This document shows, in pieces, positions 9,929 through 19,970 of a DNA stretch of 64,000 nt; the stretch's first letter is position 1; every line of letters begins with the position of its first letter. Made by a program: the position numbers and the translations under genes. Under the pieces are notes generated by a model, which saw only the letters and a list, made by a program, of their open reading frames with translations, ran no database searches and had not been told where the DNA came from. This DNA is from Salmonella enterica subsp. enterica serovar Typhimurium str. LT2 (GTDB lineage Bacteria; Pseudomonadota; Gammaproteobacteria; Enterobacterales; Enterobacteriaceae), in the NCBI RefSeq assembly GCF_000006945.2, contig NC_003197.2, positions 3,906,001 through 3,970,000 on the forward strand, given 5' to 3'.

Positions 9929-9959
9929 AAATTACTCACTGAGTGCATAATTATTATAA

Positions 9960-10757
9960 TTACAGATTTTTTCTTATTGTCCTTTCTTTAATTCGAGCGG
10001 CTTTAACATCTGCCTGATGAATCAACCCCGATTCTTTTTGCAAAATCTCTCGCAGGGGGAGAGAGAAATACTCACGCATAAACCGGAATATATCTCGCTG
10101 AGTCAGGCCAATATTCATTGAAGAAAAATAAAGCCCAATTAAATCTTTGTCACGCCAGCGAAGGGGAACGTGCTGGCGTATCTGCGCGCGATGCAGGTCA
10201 ATTACGGAGATTTTTAAATCCTCTTCGCGACCAGTGAAAGGTAAATGCAGAAGAAAGTGGCAAATATAACAGTCGCGATGGTTAATTCCCCCGGCGTGCA
10301 TTTTACGTACCATAGTCGCAACACGCTTAATGATCATCCACTTCACCTGCGCGTCCGGTGGATTAACAGCCCAGTCAGCACAGTAGTCTTCAAGGCTAAT
10401 GGTGGGCGTTAAATCTTCGGTGATAATAAATGATGTTCTGGTTAGCGGGTTTACGCCTTTTTCACCAAAACCAACGCCGTGCATCGTATCAACGCCCAGC
10501 TCATGTAGACGATGAATGGCGTGCCATTCTCTGTCAGCGCCCAGAACAGGCATACGTAACGAAATCAGGTTCTTCACAATTTCTTTCAGCGAAGTACCTT
10601 TATGCCACTTCAGGAAGTAGCTTTTACCGTCCAGCTCAAACCGCAATGTTCGACGCGTCTCCAGCTCTCTGAACACTTCGCCCTGTAACGTTTTTACTTC
10701 CTCAAAAGCATCTTTACCGCGCCATAGTGTGGTTAACGGCGCTTTCAGCTCAACCAT
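9960..10757 (-). CDS. rfaP (waaP): LPS core heptose(I) kinase
   Basis: A 265-residue kinase of the RfaP/WaaP family. It phosphorylates heptose I and is essential for outer-membrane barrier function and polymyxin resistance in Salmonella. The catalytic loop [16 protein letters not shown] is at about residues 159-174 and the metal-binding Asp is in [10 protein letters not shown]. Length equals the E. coli enzyme. The start overlaps the rfaG stop by 8 nt. The coding sequence returns to normal base composition compared with yibR-rfaK downstream. Confidence 0.96.
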
Positions 10758-11874
10758 CTAAATCACCTGTAATAATATCCGCGGCCTTCTCCGGTAAGCT
10801 GTATAAATCCTGGGTATCAGCATAATACCGCGCATTTTCAGCCCAGGCGTTGCGTAAGGAAGGCTGTGTCAGCGCTTTGAGTAAAACCTCATTTAGCGCA
10901 TCCTGGCGGAATGGTTCAGTCATCGCTTCGCCACAGTTTGCATCCACAATATAATGTGCATAACCGCACACCGCGGTTGTCAGCACCGGCAAACCAGCAG
11001 TAATGGCTTCCAGCAAAACAATACCAGCAGCTTCCTGATAGGCTGGATGCAGTAAAAGGTCGGCTGCCGCCATTAACTCCGCGATATCATTACGTCCGGA
11101 GAAAAAATGCACATTCGTGCCGACGCCGCTTCTTTCAGCCAGTGCTGCAAACTTCTTCGGCTTATCCTGCCCGACAACATAGAGCACCGTATTTTGCCGT
11201 AAAGATTCGGGTAGCGATGCCAGCGCTTCAATAGAGCGATCCACACCTTTACGGGTAAAGTCAGACCCTACTTGCAACAGTAATTTTTGCTGTTCTGAGA
11301 TACCATTTTTCTGACGATAAATTTGACGACTGTTTGGGATCTGTTGGCTATATTTTCTGTCCGGGTAAATCCCCGGAGGAAGAATATGGAAACGCTCCGC
11401 TTCAGTCTGATAATGTTTTTGGAAGTCAGCAATCTGCTTATTCGTCAGCATTAATAGTTGCGTCGGCTTGCCGTGTTCAAACGTGGCGCGTTCAAAAGCA
11501 GCATAATGCCGATAGCGTGATGTCAGGCGATAGAAAAATCCTTTTTCCTGTGCGACTTTTTCGGCGTAACACACGTCTGCGGCGTAATACACATCAAGGC
11601 CCGGCATCTTATTGAATCCAACCACCCGATCGACAGGGTGGTCGCGCAAATGGTGTTGCACCCAGGCATAATATTCTGCGTTACGACCGTGGTTCGTCCG
11701 GGATTTAACCGGCACGCGGATTAATTCAAAGTTATCCGGGCATTCCCCTTCCCATGACTGAGTATAAACACGAACCTGATGCCCTCGCGCCGCCACGGTT
11801 TGGGCAATGCGCATAAAATCACGCTGCAGACCGCCAAAAGGAAAATATTTATATAAGCAAAAGGCAACTCTCAT
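10750..11874 (-). CDS. rfaG (waaG): LPS glucosyltransferase I (GT4)
   Basis: A 374-residue GT4 enzyme that transfers glucose from UDP-glucose to heptose II, the first outer-core sugar. The N-terminus [20 protein letters not shown] is characteristic of WaaG, including the amphipathic membrane-binding region further on. The donor domain contains [18 protein letters not shown] and the EX7E end [19 protein letters not shown]. The ATG shares the ATGA overlap with the rfaQ stop. Confidence 0.96.
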
Positions 11875-12941
11875 AGCAGGCTGTCCAAATCTATGGTGCG
11901 TGCCTCATGCGGCAGCATTTTTTCCGTCGCGGCGATAACATCTTCAGCCGGAATAACGGAAAGGTATTTTTTATTACGATCAAGCTCATGCCGTTCAGGC
12001 ATCGGCTGATAATTTCCTGCCCAAAACTGAATGATGTCGTCGGTCCAGGGACGCCAGAATACATGATCCGTCGCGCCAAAAAGACAAATGACCGGCGTTT
12101 TGACTGCTGCGGCAATATGACCGGGGGCCGAATCAACGCCGATAAAGAGATCCGCATGGTCAATCAACGCACCCAATTCAGGAAAGCGAGTTTTACCCGC
12201 CAGACCAGTAACCGGTTTTGTCTCACAGCCGCGTGCAATAGCATCCACGCAGGCCATCTCGTCTGCGGCCGGGCCTGACGTCAGTACAACTTGATAACCG
12301 CGGCGCTGCACGGCATCAATAACCTGCGAGAATTTATCATTATCCCAGCACTTAAATAGCTGCCGTGCCGTAGGCTGAATAACAACATATTGTCGGGTCA
12401 CACCAAGTTGTTTGAGCTGTTGTCGCATGTTTTCCCAATGTTCCGGGCGATAGCTCATGGTGGTTTCCGTGACATACTGTTTTAGCGCTAACGGCTTTAG
12501 CGCGGATAATGTGCGCTCAACAGCATGTTCTCCCGCATAAGGTACTAAATGCGTAAAGCTCTTTTTCCATAGAGCAGACTGACGATTACCGAAATCCTGC
12601 GAGATTTTTATTTTTGCGTTTAAAAAACGCACAATAAGCGCCACGCTCCACTGATCGGTGAGATTGACGACCAGATCATACGAGTTAGCACGCAATTTTT
12701 TGATTAGCGATAGCGCGTTTTTGATCTTCTCTTTTGTTCCTGCGCCTTTGTTACTGATGCCGTAGAGTGCATTAATCTCCGGATTTTCCGACAATATCGG
12801 TATGGTGTTCTGGTAAAGAAGCACATCGATTTTTGCATCGGGATAATTCTGCTTCAGCGTGCTGATGACAGGGGTGGTAAGTAACATGTCTCCATGAAAA
12901 CGCATTTTTATAATCAGAATTCTTCGAAATGGCTTTTCCAC
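11871..12941 (-). CDS. rfaQ (waaQ): LPS heptosyltransferase III
   Basis: A 356-residue GT9 enzyme that adds the side-branch heptose III to heptose II. The N-terminal ILIIKMRFHGDMLLTTPVIS has the GT9 catalytic Asp in HGDMLL. The C-terminal FIGVDSAPGHIAAAVKTP and ICLFGATD form the nucleotide-sugar site. The start is a GTG at 12941, giving MEKPFRRILII. It is the first gene of the leftward core operon and is preceded by a leader of several dozen nucleotides with a JUMPstart/ops element. Confidence 0.95.
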   Translation of the reverse strand: MEKPFRRILIIKMRFHGDMLLTTPVISTLKQNYPDAKIDVLLYQNTIPILSENPEINALYGISNKGAGTKEKIKNALSLIKKLRANSYDLVVNLTDQWSVALIVRFLNAKIKISQDFGNRQSALWKKSFTHLVPYAGEHAVERTLSALKPLALKQYVTETTMSYRPEHWENMRQQLKQLGVTRQYVVIQPTARQLFKCWDNDKFSQVIDAVQRRGYQVVLTSGPAADEMACVDAIARGCETKPVTGLAGKTRFPELGALIDHADLFIGVDSAPGHIAAAVKTPVICLFGATDHVFWRPWTDDIIQFWAGNYQPMPERHELDRNKKYLSVIPAEDVIAATEKMLPHEARTIDLDSLL

Positions 12942-13349
12942 AAGCGACTCTTTGGTTGAAATTGTCCGGATAAATAAGCAGAAAAAAGCACGCTACCGCC
13001 CCAGGCTTCACAGCAACCCGATGGCTAATACCGCACTCATTTTAGATGCGCTAGTGTAACACTTCTTTCGCAGCAATCCGATACGAATAATTTTTATACA
13101 CAATCATTTTTTTAATCATAAATTCAAAGAGATAATAATTTATCCCCCTCTTGTGAATGGTCATTCCCATTGTCTGGGGCGACAAGGGCGGCAAATTTCA
13201 ATGGATTGCGTAAAAATGCAAAAATAATGGGGTTCAGCGCCTGGAATCCTCGCTTCTGAGCCAATTTGGCGCAAAAATGGGAAAAGTAATGGTAAAGCCC
13301 AGGCTAAATACATAGAATCCCCAGCACATCCATAAGTCAGCTATTTACT
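12942..13349. other. Intergenic region between divergent rfaQ and waaA
   Basis: About 408 bp without a gene. The part next to rfaQ contains the leader with JUMPstart/ops. The middle, around 13030-13140, is AT-rich and must hold the rfaQ promoter. A TACACT-like -10 on the minus strand near 13050 is visible but has no convincing -35. The right half (13140-13340) presumably holds the waaA promoter; I see no strong consensus there. No RNA gene or repeat is evident. Confidence 0.6.
12989..13027 (-). promoter_or_regulatory. JUMPstart sequence with ops element (RfaH recruitment site)
   Basis: On the minus strand the 39-bp block ends with GGGGCGGTAGCGTG. It includes the exact 12-nt ops core GGCGGTAGCGTG at 12989-13000. 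The rest (GGTTGCTGTGAAGCCTG) matches the JUMPstart consensus well. It lies in the untranslated leader of rfaQ, 48 nt before the GTG start. Known role: ops in the non-template strand recruits RfaH to the paused polymerase and suppresses polarity across the long rfa operon. Confidence 0.93.
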
Positions 13350-14627
13350 ATGCTCGAATTGCTTTACACCGCTCTTCTCTACCTTATTCAGCCTCTGATC
13401 TGGATACGGCTTTGGGTGCGTGGACGTAAAGCGCCGGCCTATCGTAAGCGCTGGGGTGAACGCTACGGATTCTACCGCCGTCCGTTGAAACCGGGCGGAA
13501 TCATGCTGCATTCCGTCTCGGTGGGCGAAACTCTGGCGGCCATCCCATTGGTCCGCGCTCTACGTCATCGCTATCCCGATCTGCCTATTACCGTAACGAC
13601 CATGACGCCGACCGGCTCGGAGCGCGTCCAGTCCGCCTTTGGCAACGATGTTCAGCACGTTTACTTGCCTTATGATTTGCCCGATGCGCTCAATCGTTTC
13701 CTCAATAAGATTGATCCTAAGCTGGTATTGATCATGGAGACTGAGCTCTGGCCAAATCTGATTGCTGCGCTGCACAAACGTCATATTCCCCTGGTTATCG
13801 CTAATGCGCGGCTTTCCGCCCGCTCCGCCGCGGGTTATGCGAAGCTTGGCAAGTTTGTCCGTACGCTCTTGCGCCGTATCACCCTGATTGCCGCGCAAAA
13901 CGAAGAAGATGGCGAACGCTTTGTGGCATTGGGCGCGAAGAACAATCAGGTCACGGTCACCGGCAGTCTGAAATTTGATATTTCAGTTACGCCGCAGCTG
14001 GCGGCTAAAGCCGTTACGCTACGCCGCCAGTGGGCGCCGCACCGTCCGGTCTGGATTGCCACCAGCACCCACGATGGCGAAGAGAGTATCGTTATCGCCG
14101 CTCACCAGGCGTTATTACATCAATTCCCGAATTTATTACTGATTCTGGTGCCCCGCCATCCGGAGCGTTTCCCGGATGCTATCAATCTTGTGCGTCAGGC
14201 AGGGTTAAGCTACATCACTCGTTCTTCGGGCGAAGTACCGTCCGCCAGCACCCAGGTCGTGGTAGGCGATACCATGGGCGAATTAATGTTGCTCTATGGC
14301 ATTGCCGATCTCGCCTTTGTTGGTGGTTCGCTGGTTGAACGCGGCGGTCATAACCCGCTGGAGGCCGCCGCTCATGCGATTCCGGTACTGATGGGTCCGC
14401 ATACCTTTAACTTTAAAGATATTTGCGCCCGTCTGGATCAGGCGAGCGGACTTATCACGATTACCGATGCGGCTACGCTGGCAAAAGAAGTTTCCTCTTT
14501 ACTGACCGACGCTGATTATCGTAATTTCTACGGACGTCACGCAGTTGAAGTGCTGTATCAAAATCAGGGCGCGCTCCAGCGTCTGCTGCAACTGCTGGAA
14601 CCTTATCTGCCACCGAAAACGCATTGA
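13350..14627 (+). CDS. waaA (kdtA): 3-deoxy-D-manno-octulosonic acid (Kdo) transferase
   Basis: 425 residues, the exact E. coli length. A bifunctional GT30 enzyme, it adds two Kdo residues from CMP-Kdo to lipid IVA, the first committed core step, at the cytoplasmic face of the inner membrane. An N-terminal hydrophobic anchor (LLYTALLYLIQPLIWIRLWV) is followed by PGGIMLHSVSVGETLAAIPL with the conserved catalytic Glu, and a GT-B donor domain ending in FVGGSLVERGGHNPLEAA. Divergent from rfaQ; coaD follows 8 nt after the stop. Confidence 0.97.
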   Translation: MLELLYTALLYLIQPLIWIRLWVRGRKAPAYRKRWGERYGFYRRPLKPGGIMLHSVSVGETLAAIPLVRALRHRYPDLPITVTTMTPTGSERVQSAFGNDVQHVYLPYDLPDALNRFLNKIDPKLVLIMETELWPNLIAALHKRHIPLVIANARLSARSAAGYAKLGKFVRTLLRRITLIAAQNEEDGERFVALGAKNNQVTVTGSLKFDISVTPQLAAKAVTLRRQWAPHRPVWIATSTHDGEESIVIAAHQALLHQFPNLLLILVPRHPERFPDAINLVRQAGLSYITRSSGEVPSASTQVVVGDTMGELMLLYGIADLAFVGGSLVERGGHNPLEAAAHAIPVLMGPHTFNFKDICARLDQASGLITITDAATLAKEVSSLLTDADYRNFYGRHAVEVLYQNQGALQRLLQLLEPYLPPKTH

Positions 14628-14635
14628 GGACTGTC

Positions 14636-15115
14636 ATGCAAAAACGGGCGATTTATCCAGGTACGTTTGATCCGATTACTAACGGTCATCTCGATATTGT
14701 GACGCGCGCAACGCAGATGTTCGACCATGTCATTCTGGCTATCGCCGCCAGCCCCAGCAAGAAACCCATGTTCACCCTGGACGAACGTGTGGCGCTGGCG
14801 CAAAAAGCGACCGCACACCTGGGTAACGTAGAGGTGGTAGGCTTTAGCGACCTGATGGCCAATTTCGCCCGCGACAGACAGGCGAATATCCTGATTCGTG
14901 GTCTGCGCGCGGTGGCGGATTTTGAATATGAAATGCAGTTGGCGCATATGAATCGCCATCTGATGCCGCAACTGGAAAGCGTTTTCCTGATGCCGTCCAA
15001 AGAGTGGTCGTTTATTTCATCGTCGCTGGTCAAAGAAGTGGCGCGCCATCAGGGCGATGTGACCCACTTTCTGCCGGACAATGTGCATCAGGCGCTAATG
15101 GATAAGTTGAAATAA
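14636..15115 (+). CDS. coaD: Phosphopantetheine adenylyltransferase
   Basis: 159 residues. It catalyses the penultimate step of coenzyme A synthesis (4'-phosphopantetheine + ATP to dephospho-CoA). The nucleotidyltransferase signature is clear: PGTFDPITNGHLDIV (T/HxGH type) at residues 7-21 and FISSSLVKEVARHQG near the C-terminus. The ATG at 14636 gives the family length and has GAGGA 5 nt upstream. An upstream in-frame ATG at 14624 overlaps the waaA stop and is less likely. Confidence 0.97.
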   Translation: MQKRAIYPGTFDPITNGHLDIVTRATQMFDHVILAIAASPSKKPMFTLDERVALAQKATAHLGNVEVVGFSDLMANFARDRQANILIRGLRAVADFEYEMQLAHMNRHLMPQLESVFLMPSKEWSFISSSLVKEVARHQGDVTHFLPDNVHQALMDKLK

Positions 15116-15142
15116 GTTTCCTACCTTGCCGGGCCTGGCATT

Positions 15143-15952
15143 TTACTTCTGACAGTGACGGCAATAGAACGTCGCGCGCTGTGCGTGTTTCGTTGCGACT
15201 ATCGGCGTACCGCATACCCGACACGGCTCGCCTTTGCGCCCGTACACCTGCAACTCCTGGGCAAAATAGCCCGGCTTCCCATCGCTTTGCAGAAAATCCT
15301 TCAGCGTTGTCCCGCCTTGTTCAATAGAGCGCAGCAAAACGGCTTTAATCACCCGCGCCAGCAGGTCGCACTCCTCTGTCGAGAGTGACGACGCCAGGCG
15401 GTCAGGGTGAATACCAGCGGCAAACAGCGACTCGCTGGCGTAGATATTCCCCACGCCGACCACCAGCTTGTTATCCATCAGCCAGGGTTTAATCGCCGTC
15501 TTCTTCTTCGCGCATTTCTGCTGCAAATATTCGCCATTAAACTCATCGCTTAGCGGCTCCGGTCCCAGATGCGCCAGTACGTTATGCCCTTCCAGCTCTT
15601 TGGTCCATAACCAGGCGCCAAAGCGGCGAGGATCGGTATAACGTAGAATTTTGCCGTTGCTCATCACCAAATCGACATGGTCGTGCTTTTCCGCCGGCAG
15701 CGCTTCCGGCAGTATCCGCAAGCTTCCCGACATCCCCAGGTGAATAATTATCCAGCCGTCAGGCAGCTCCAGCAGTAGATATTTAGCACGACGCTGAACG
15801 CTAAGGACGGGTGTATCGCTCAGACGATAAATTTCATCTGAAACCGGCCAGCGCAGACGGCCGTTACGGATATGGGCGTGCAGGATAGTAGCGCCAACTA
15901 AATGGGGTTCAATACCCCGGCGGCTGGTTTCAACTTCGGGTAATTCAGGCAT
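15143..15952 (-). CDS. mutM (fpg): Formamidopyrimidine-DNA glycosylase
   Basis: 269 residues. A bifunctional base-excision repair enzyme, it removes 8-oxoguanine and FapyG and cleaves the abasic site. It must start at the ATG giving MPELPEVETS, because Pro2 (Schiff-base nucleophile) and Glu3 are catalytic; an in-frame ATG 54 nt upstream is rejected for this reason. The C-terminal zinc finger CRVCGTPIVATKHAQRATFY plus CRHC is intact. It is convergent with coaD and lies downstream of rpmB-rpmG in the same direction. Confidence 0.97.
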   Translation of the reverse strand: MPELPEVETSRRGIEPHLVGATILHAHIRNGRLRWPVSDEIYRLSDTPVLSVQRRAKYLLLELPDGWIIIHLGMSGSLRILPEALPAEKHDHVDLVMSNGKILRYTDPRRFGAWLWTKELEGHNVLAHLGPEPLSDEFNGEYLQQKCAKKKTAIKPWLMDNKLVVGVGNIYASESLFAAGIHPDRLASSLSTEECDLLARVIKAVLLRSIEQGGTTLKDFLQSDGKPGYFAQELQVYGRKGEPCRVCGTPIVATKHAQRATFYCRHCQK

Positions 15953-16003
15953 AACGTCTCCGGCTGTGTGGCAGGTCTCATTAATATGGGGACGGCCAGA
16001 AAA

Positions 16004-16031
16004 CAAAAAACCCCGCCGAAGCGAGGTTTTT
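16004..16031 (-). terminator. Rho-independent terminator after rpmG
   Basis: On the minus strand a CCTCGC-TTCG-GCGGGG stem with a stable UUCG-type tetraloop is followed by six T. It lies 19 nt beyond the rpmG stop and before mutM, so it should separate the ribosomal protein genes from mutM or attenuate read-through. Confidence 0.88.
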
Positions 16032-16049
16032 GTTACATCAAAGCGAGAA

Positions 16050-16220
<171 letters not shown>

Positions 16221-16237
16221 TTATTTCCTCTTAGTAC

Positions 16238-16474
16238 TTAGTACTTTTCGCCACGGGCACGCAGTTCAGACAGAACTGTTTCGATGCCTTTTTTATCGAT
16301 GATACGCATACCTTTAGCAGATACACGCAGGGTGACAAAACGCTTCTCGCTCTCAACCCAGAAACGGTGAGAGTGCAGGTTAGGCAGGAAACGGCGTTTA
16401 GTCGCGTTCAGTGCGTGGGAACGGTTGTTACCGGTCACCGGACGCTTGCCAGTAACTTGGCAGACTCGGGACAT
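16238..16474 (-). CDS. rpmB: 50S ribosomal protein L28
   Basis: 78 residues, matching E. coli L28 ([20 protein letters not shown] at the start). Basic large-subunit protein. First gene of the rpmB-rpmG pair, followed by the rpmG terminator. The region upstream (16475-16691), before the radC stop, carries the operon promoter; I did not define it. Confidence 0.97.
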
Positions 16475-16691
16475 GTCTATTCTCCAAAAATCAAATTAGC
16501 TCGAGCTTCGTATGGGGTATCGGCGCCTCGTCAGGCTTTACAGCCTGGTCATCGCGCAGTTCTATTGAACTCTCGATTGCCAGGCCCAAATGCCAAACCC
16601 GAGATTCTCAAAGGTGGCGTAGTATACGCTGACCCGGCGATATGCTCAAGTCCCGAACAGACAAAGATCCCGATGGATCGCGCAAAGAATC

Positions 16692-17357
16692 TTAAATCCA
16701 GCCGCGTTCGGCAAAAGAAACGTACTCTCCGCGCCCAATTATCAGGTGATCGAGCACCCGGATATCCATAAACTGGCAACACTTTATCACGCGCTCAGTG
16801 ATAAGTTTATCTGCTTTACTTGGCTCTGCGCAGCCTGAAGGGTGGTTATGCGCCAGAATGACCGCTGAAGCATTGAGTTTAATCGCTTCCCGAACAATCT
16901 CACGCGGATGCACCTCTACGTGGTTAAGCGTGCCGGAAAACAGGCGGCTGTGCTGAAGCACCCGGTGCTGGGCATCGAGGAAGATCACCAGAAAGATCTC
17001 ACGCTCTTCGCCCGTCAGTTGGCTTTGCAGAAATTCCCGCGTCATTTCCGGACTCAGCAACGCACTTTCCTCATTCATGCGCACGCTGTAATAGCGCCTT
17101 GCCAGCTCAGCAATGCCTTTCAACTGCGCGAATTTCGCCAGGCCGATGCCGTTTACGCCGCGAAACTGCGCAAAGTCCGCCGACAGCAGGCCATACAGCG
17201 ACCCAAAGTGCTGCAATATCTCTTTTGCCAACGTCATAACATCTTTTCCCGGCGTGCCGGTACGTAAAAAAAGCGCCAGCAGCTCCACGTCGCTGAGGGA
17301 AGCAATGCCGGATCTGAGCATTTTTTCACGCGGCAATAATTCGTCCAACGTATCCAT
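16692..17357 (-). CDS. radC: RadC family JAB1/MPN-domain protein
   Basis: 221 residues. The N-terminal half has helix-hairpin-helix-like sequence ([18 protein letters not shown]). The C-terminal half is a JAMM metalloprotease-type fold with the zinc motif [14 protein letters not shown] (HxHx7SxxD) complete. Despite its old name, a role in recombinational repair is not supported in E. coli and the function is unknown. The ATG at 17357 has a strong AGGAGG Shine-Dalgarno and matches family length. An in-frame extension of 58 codons to 17531 would overlap coaBC and is rejected. Divergent from coaBC. Confidence 0.93.
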
Positions 17358-17532
17358 ACGCGCACCTCCTTTTTTAAGGAAGCGGCATAGTGGCACAGCC
17401 TTTGGGAGAGATCGACGCCCCGATTTTGTTCTTGCGTAGCGCCTCGCAAAGTGGAGCGCAGGCAAAGACACGACGCCGTAGAGATTGTGATAAAATAGCC
17501 GCCTTTCAAAGTCACCCAACAGGAAAGACATG

Positions 17533-18753
17533 ATGAGCCTGGCCGGTAAAAAAATTGTTCTCGGCGTTAGCGGCGGTATCGCTGCGTATAAAACGCCGGA
17601 GCTGGTGCGCCGTTTACGTGAGCACGGCGCTGACGTGCGCGTGGCAATGACCGAGGCGGCAAAAGCCTTTATTACCCCCCTGAGCTTACAGGCAGTGTCG
17701 GGCTATCCCGTATCCGACAGTCTGCTTGACCCTGCCGCTGAAGCCGCGATGGGGCATATCGAGTTGGGGAAATGGGCCGACCTGGTGATTCTTGCCCCCG
17801 CGACCGCCGACCTGATCGCCCGTGTAGCATCGGGTATGGCTAATGATTTAGTCTCCACCATTTGCCTGGCGACGCCAGCCCCGGTGGCCGTGCTTCCGGC
17901 CATGAACCAACAGATGTACCGCGCTGCCGCCACGCAACATAATCTGGAGGTGCTCGCCTCTCGCGGCCTGTTCATTTGGGGGCCGGATAGCGGCAGTCAG
18001 GCGTGCGGCGACGTAGGCCCAGGCCGAATGCTGGACCCATTAGTTATCGTTGATAAGGCCGCCGCGCATTTCGCTGCCGTCAACGATTTGCGACATCTTA
18101 ATATCATGATTACGGCAGGTCCGACGCGCGAACCGCTCGACCCGGTGCGTTATATTTCCAACCACAGCTCCGGTAAAATGGGCTTCGCTATTGCGGCGGC
18201 CGCAGCGCGTCGCGGCGCAAATGTCACGCTGGTCTCCGGTCCCGTTTCGTTACCGACGCCGCCTTTTGTAAAACGGGTTGATGTCATAACCGCGCTGGAC
18301 ATGGAAGCCGCTGTTCAGGCCGCCGTTCAACAGCAGCACATTTTCATTAGCTGCGCCGCCGTGGCTGACTATCGCGCAGAGACTATCGCCAGTGAAAAAA
18401 TCAAAAAACAGGCGGCGCAAGGTGATGAATTACTAATAAAAATGGTCAAAAACCCGGACATTGTCGCCGGGGTGGCCGCACTCAGTGACAATCGACCCTA
18501 CGTTGTTGGGTTTGCCGCGGAAACGAATAATGTGGAAGAATACGCCCGGCAAAAACGTATCCGTAAGAACCTTGACCTGATTTGTGCAAATGATGTTTCT
18601 CTTTCAAATCAGGGATTTAATAGCGATAAAAACGCTTTACACCTTTTCTGGCAGGATGGAGATAAAGTCTTACCGCTTGAGCGGAAAGAACTCCTGGGCC
18701 AATTATTACTCGACGAGATCGTGACCCGTTATGATGAAAAAAATCGACGTTAA
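17533..18753 (+). CDS. coaBC (dfp): Bifunctional phosphopantothenoylcysteine decarboxylase / phosphopantothenate-cysteine ligase
   Basis: 406 residues from the second of two adjacent ATGs (17530 is the alternative, one residue longer). The N-terminal CoaC domain (about 1-190) is an FMN-binding HFCD flavoprotein: [20 protein letters not shown], with the conserved His in [11 protein letters not shown] and the PAMNQQMY motif. The C-terminal CoaB domain begins near [18 protein letters not shown] and uses CTP to join cysteine to 4'-phosphopantothenate. The 3' end overlaps dut by 20 nt. Confidence 0.97.
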
Positions 18754-19189
18754 GATTCTGGACCCGCGTGTTGGTCAGCAGTTTCCGCTGCCGACTTATG
18801 CTACTTCTGGTTCTGCCGGGCTTGACCTGCGCGCCTGTCTCGACGACGCCGTAGAACTGGCGCCTGGCGCAACGACGTTGGTACCTACCGGACTGGCCAT
18901 TCATATCGCCGATCCATCACTGGCGGCAGTCATGTTGCCGCGTTCGGGCCTGGGCCATAAACATGGTATCGTGCTGGGCAACCTGGTCGGGCTGATTGAT
19001 TCCGATTATCAGGGGCAACTGATGGTTTCGATCTGGAACCGTGGTCAGGACAGTTTTACCATTGAACCGGGCGAACGTATCGCGCAAATGGTGTTTGTTC
19101 CGGTCGTTCAGGCCGAATTTAATCTGGTGGAAGCATTTGACGCCACCGAACGTGGCGAGGGCGGCTTCGGTCATTCTGGCCGTAAGTAA
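18734..19189 (+). CDS. dut: Deoxyuridine 5'-triphosphate nucleotidohydrolase (dUTPase)
   Basis: 151 residues from the second of two tandem ATGs (18731 is the alternative). A homotrimeric enzyme, it hydrolyses dUTP to dUMP, keeping uracil out of DNA and feeding dTMP synthesis. Conserved motifs in order: SGSAGLDLRA, LPRSGLGHKHGIVL, GNLVGLIDSDYQGQL, ERIAQMVFVPV, and the flexible C-terminal RGEGGFGHSGR P-loop-like motif. It overlaps the end of coaBC and precedes slmA. Confidence 0.97.
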   Translation: MKKIDVKILDPRVGQQFPLPTYATSGSAGLDLRACLDDAVELAPGATTLVPTGLAIHIADPSLAAVMLPRSGLGHKHGIVLGNLVGLIDSDYQGQLMVSIWNRGQDSFTIEPGERIAQMVFVPVVQAEFNLVEAFDATERGEGGFGHSGRK

Positions 19190-19296
19190 ATTTTACGCAT
19201 CCCCATAACGTCATAATACTGCCGCAAGCGCTGAGTTTGCGGTTATAGCGTGGGTGCTCGCCTGGCAAGTGCTTATTTTCAGGGGTATTTTGTAAC

Positions 19297-19893
19297 ATGG
19301 CAGAAAAACAAACTGCGAAAAGGAATCGTCGCGAAGAAATACTTCAGTCACTGGCGCTGATGCTTGAATCCAGCGATGGAAGCCAACGCATCACGACGGC
19401 AAAACTGGCGGCCTCGGTCGGCGTTTCAGAAGCGGCGCTATACCGCCATTTTCCCAGCAAGACCCGCATGTTCGATAGCCTGATTGAGTTTATCGAAGAT
19501 AGTCTGATTACCCGTATCAATCTGATTTTAAAAGATGAAAAAAACACCAGCACGCGTTTGCGCCTGATTGTGTTGCTGATTCTGGGTTTTGGCGAACGCA
19601 ACCCTGGCCTGACGCGCATTCTTACCGGGCACGCGCTGATGTTTGAACAGGATCGCCTGCAGGGGCGCATTAATCAGCTTTTTGAACGCATCGAAGCGCA
19701 GCTCCGCCAGGTGCTACGAGAAAAAAGAATGCGTGAAGGCGAAGGCTACACGACGGATGAAAATCTGCTGGCAAGCCAACTGTTAGCCTTCTGTGAAGGT
19801 ATGCTTTCACGGTTCGTGCGTAGCGAATTTAAATACCGCCCAACGGACGATTTCGACGCCCGCTGGCCGCTCATTGCCGCTCAGCTACAGTAA
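19297..19893 (+). CDS. slmA: Nucleoid occlusion factor SlmA (TetR family)
   Basis: 198 residues, equal to E. coli SlmA. A TetR-type DNA-binding protein, it blocks FtsZ ring assembly over the nucleoid when bound to its dispersed chromosomal sites. The helix-turn-helix is at about 28-50 (ITTAKLAASVGVSEAALYRH), followed by the all-helical FtsZ-interacting domain. It sits between dut and pyrE, 107 nt after dut with its own leader. Confidence 0.96.
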   Translation: MAEKQTAKRNRREEILQSLALMLESSDGSQRITTAKLAASVGVSEAALYRHFPSKTRMFDSLIEFIEDSLITRINLILKDEKNTSTRLRLIVLLILGFGERNPGLTRILTGHALMFEQDRLQGRINQLFERIEAQLRQVLREKRMREGEGYTTDENLLASQLLAFCEGMLSRFVRSEFKYRPTDDFDARWPLIAAQLQ

Positions 19894-19941
19894 CGCTGAC
19901 TGGATAGTGGCTCACGCCTTATCCAGGCGACAGAAACATAG

Positions 19942-19963
19942 GCCCGGTAAAGCGCCACCGGGC
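19942..19963. repeat. REP-type palindromic element between slmA and pyrE
   Basis: A GCCCGGT / ACCGGGC inverted repeat with an 8-nt loop has the sequence character of enterobacterial repetitive extragenic palindromes. It lies in the 77-nt gap between convergent slmA and pyrE and can protect or terminate either transcript. Confidence 0.7.
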
Positions 19964-19970
19964 AATTCGC

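Noticed and set aside
17357..17531. N-terminal extension of radC to 17531
   Set aside because: It would overlap the coaBC start and promoter and ignores the strong AGGAGG before the ATG at 17357.
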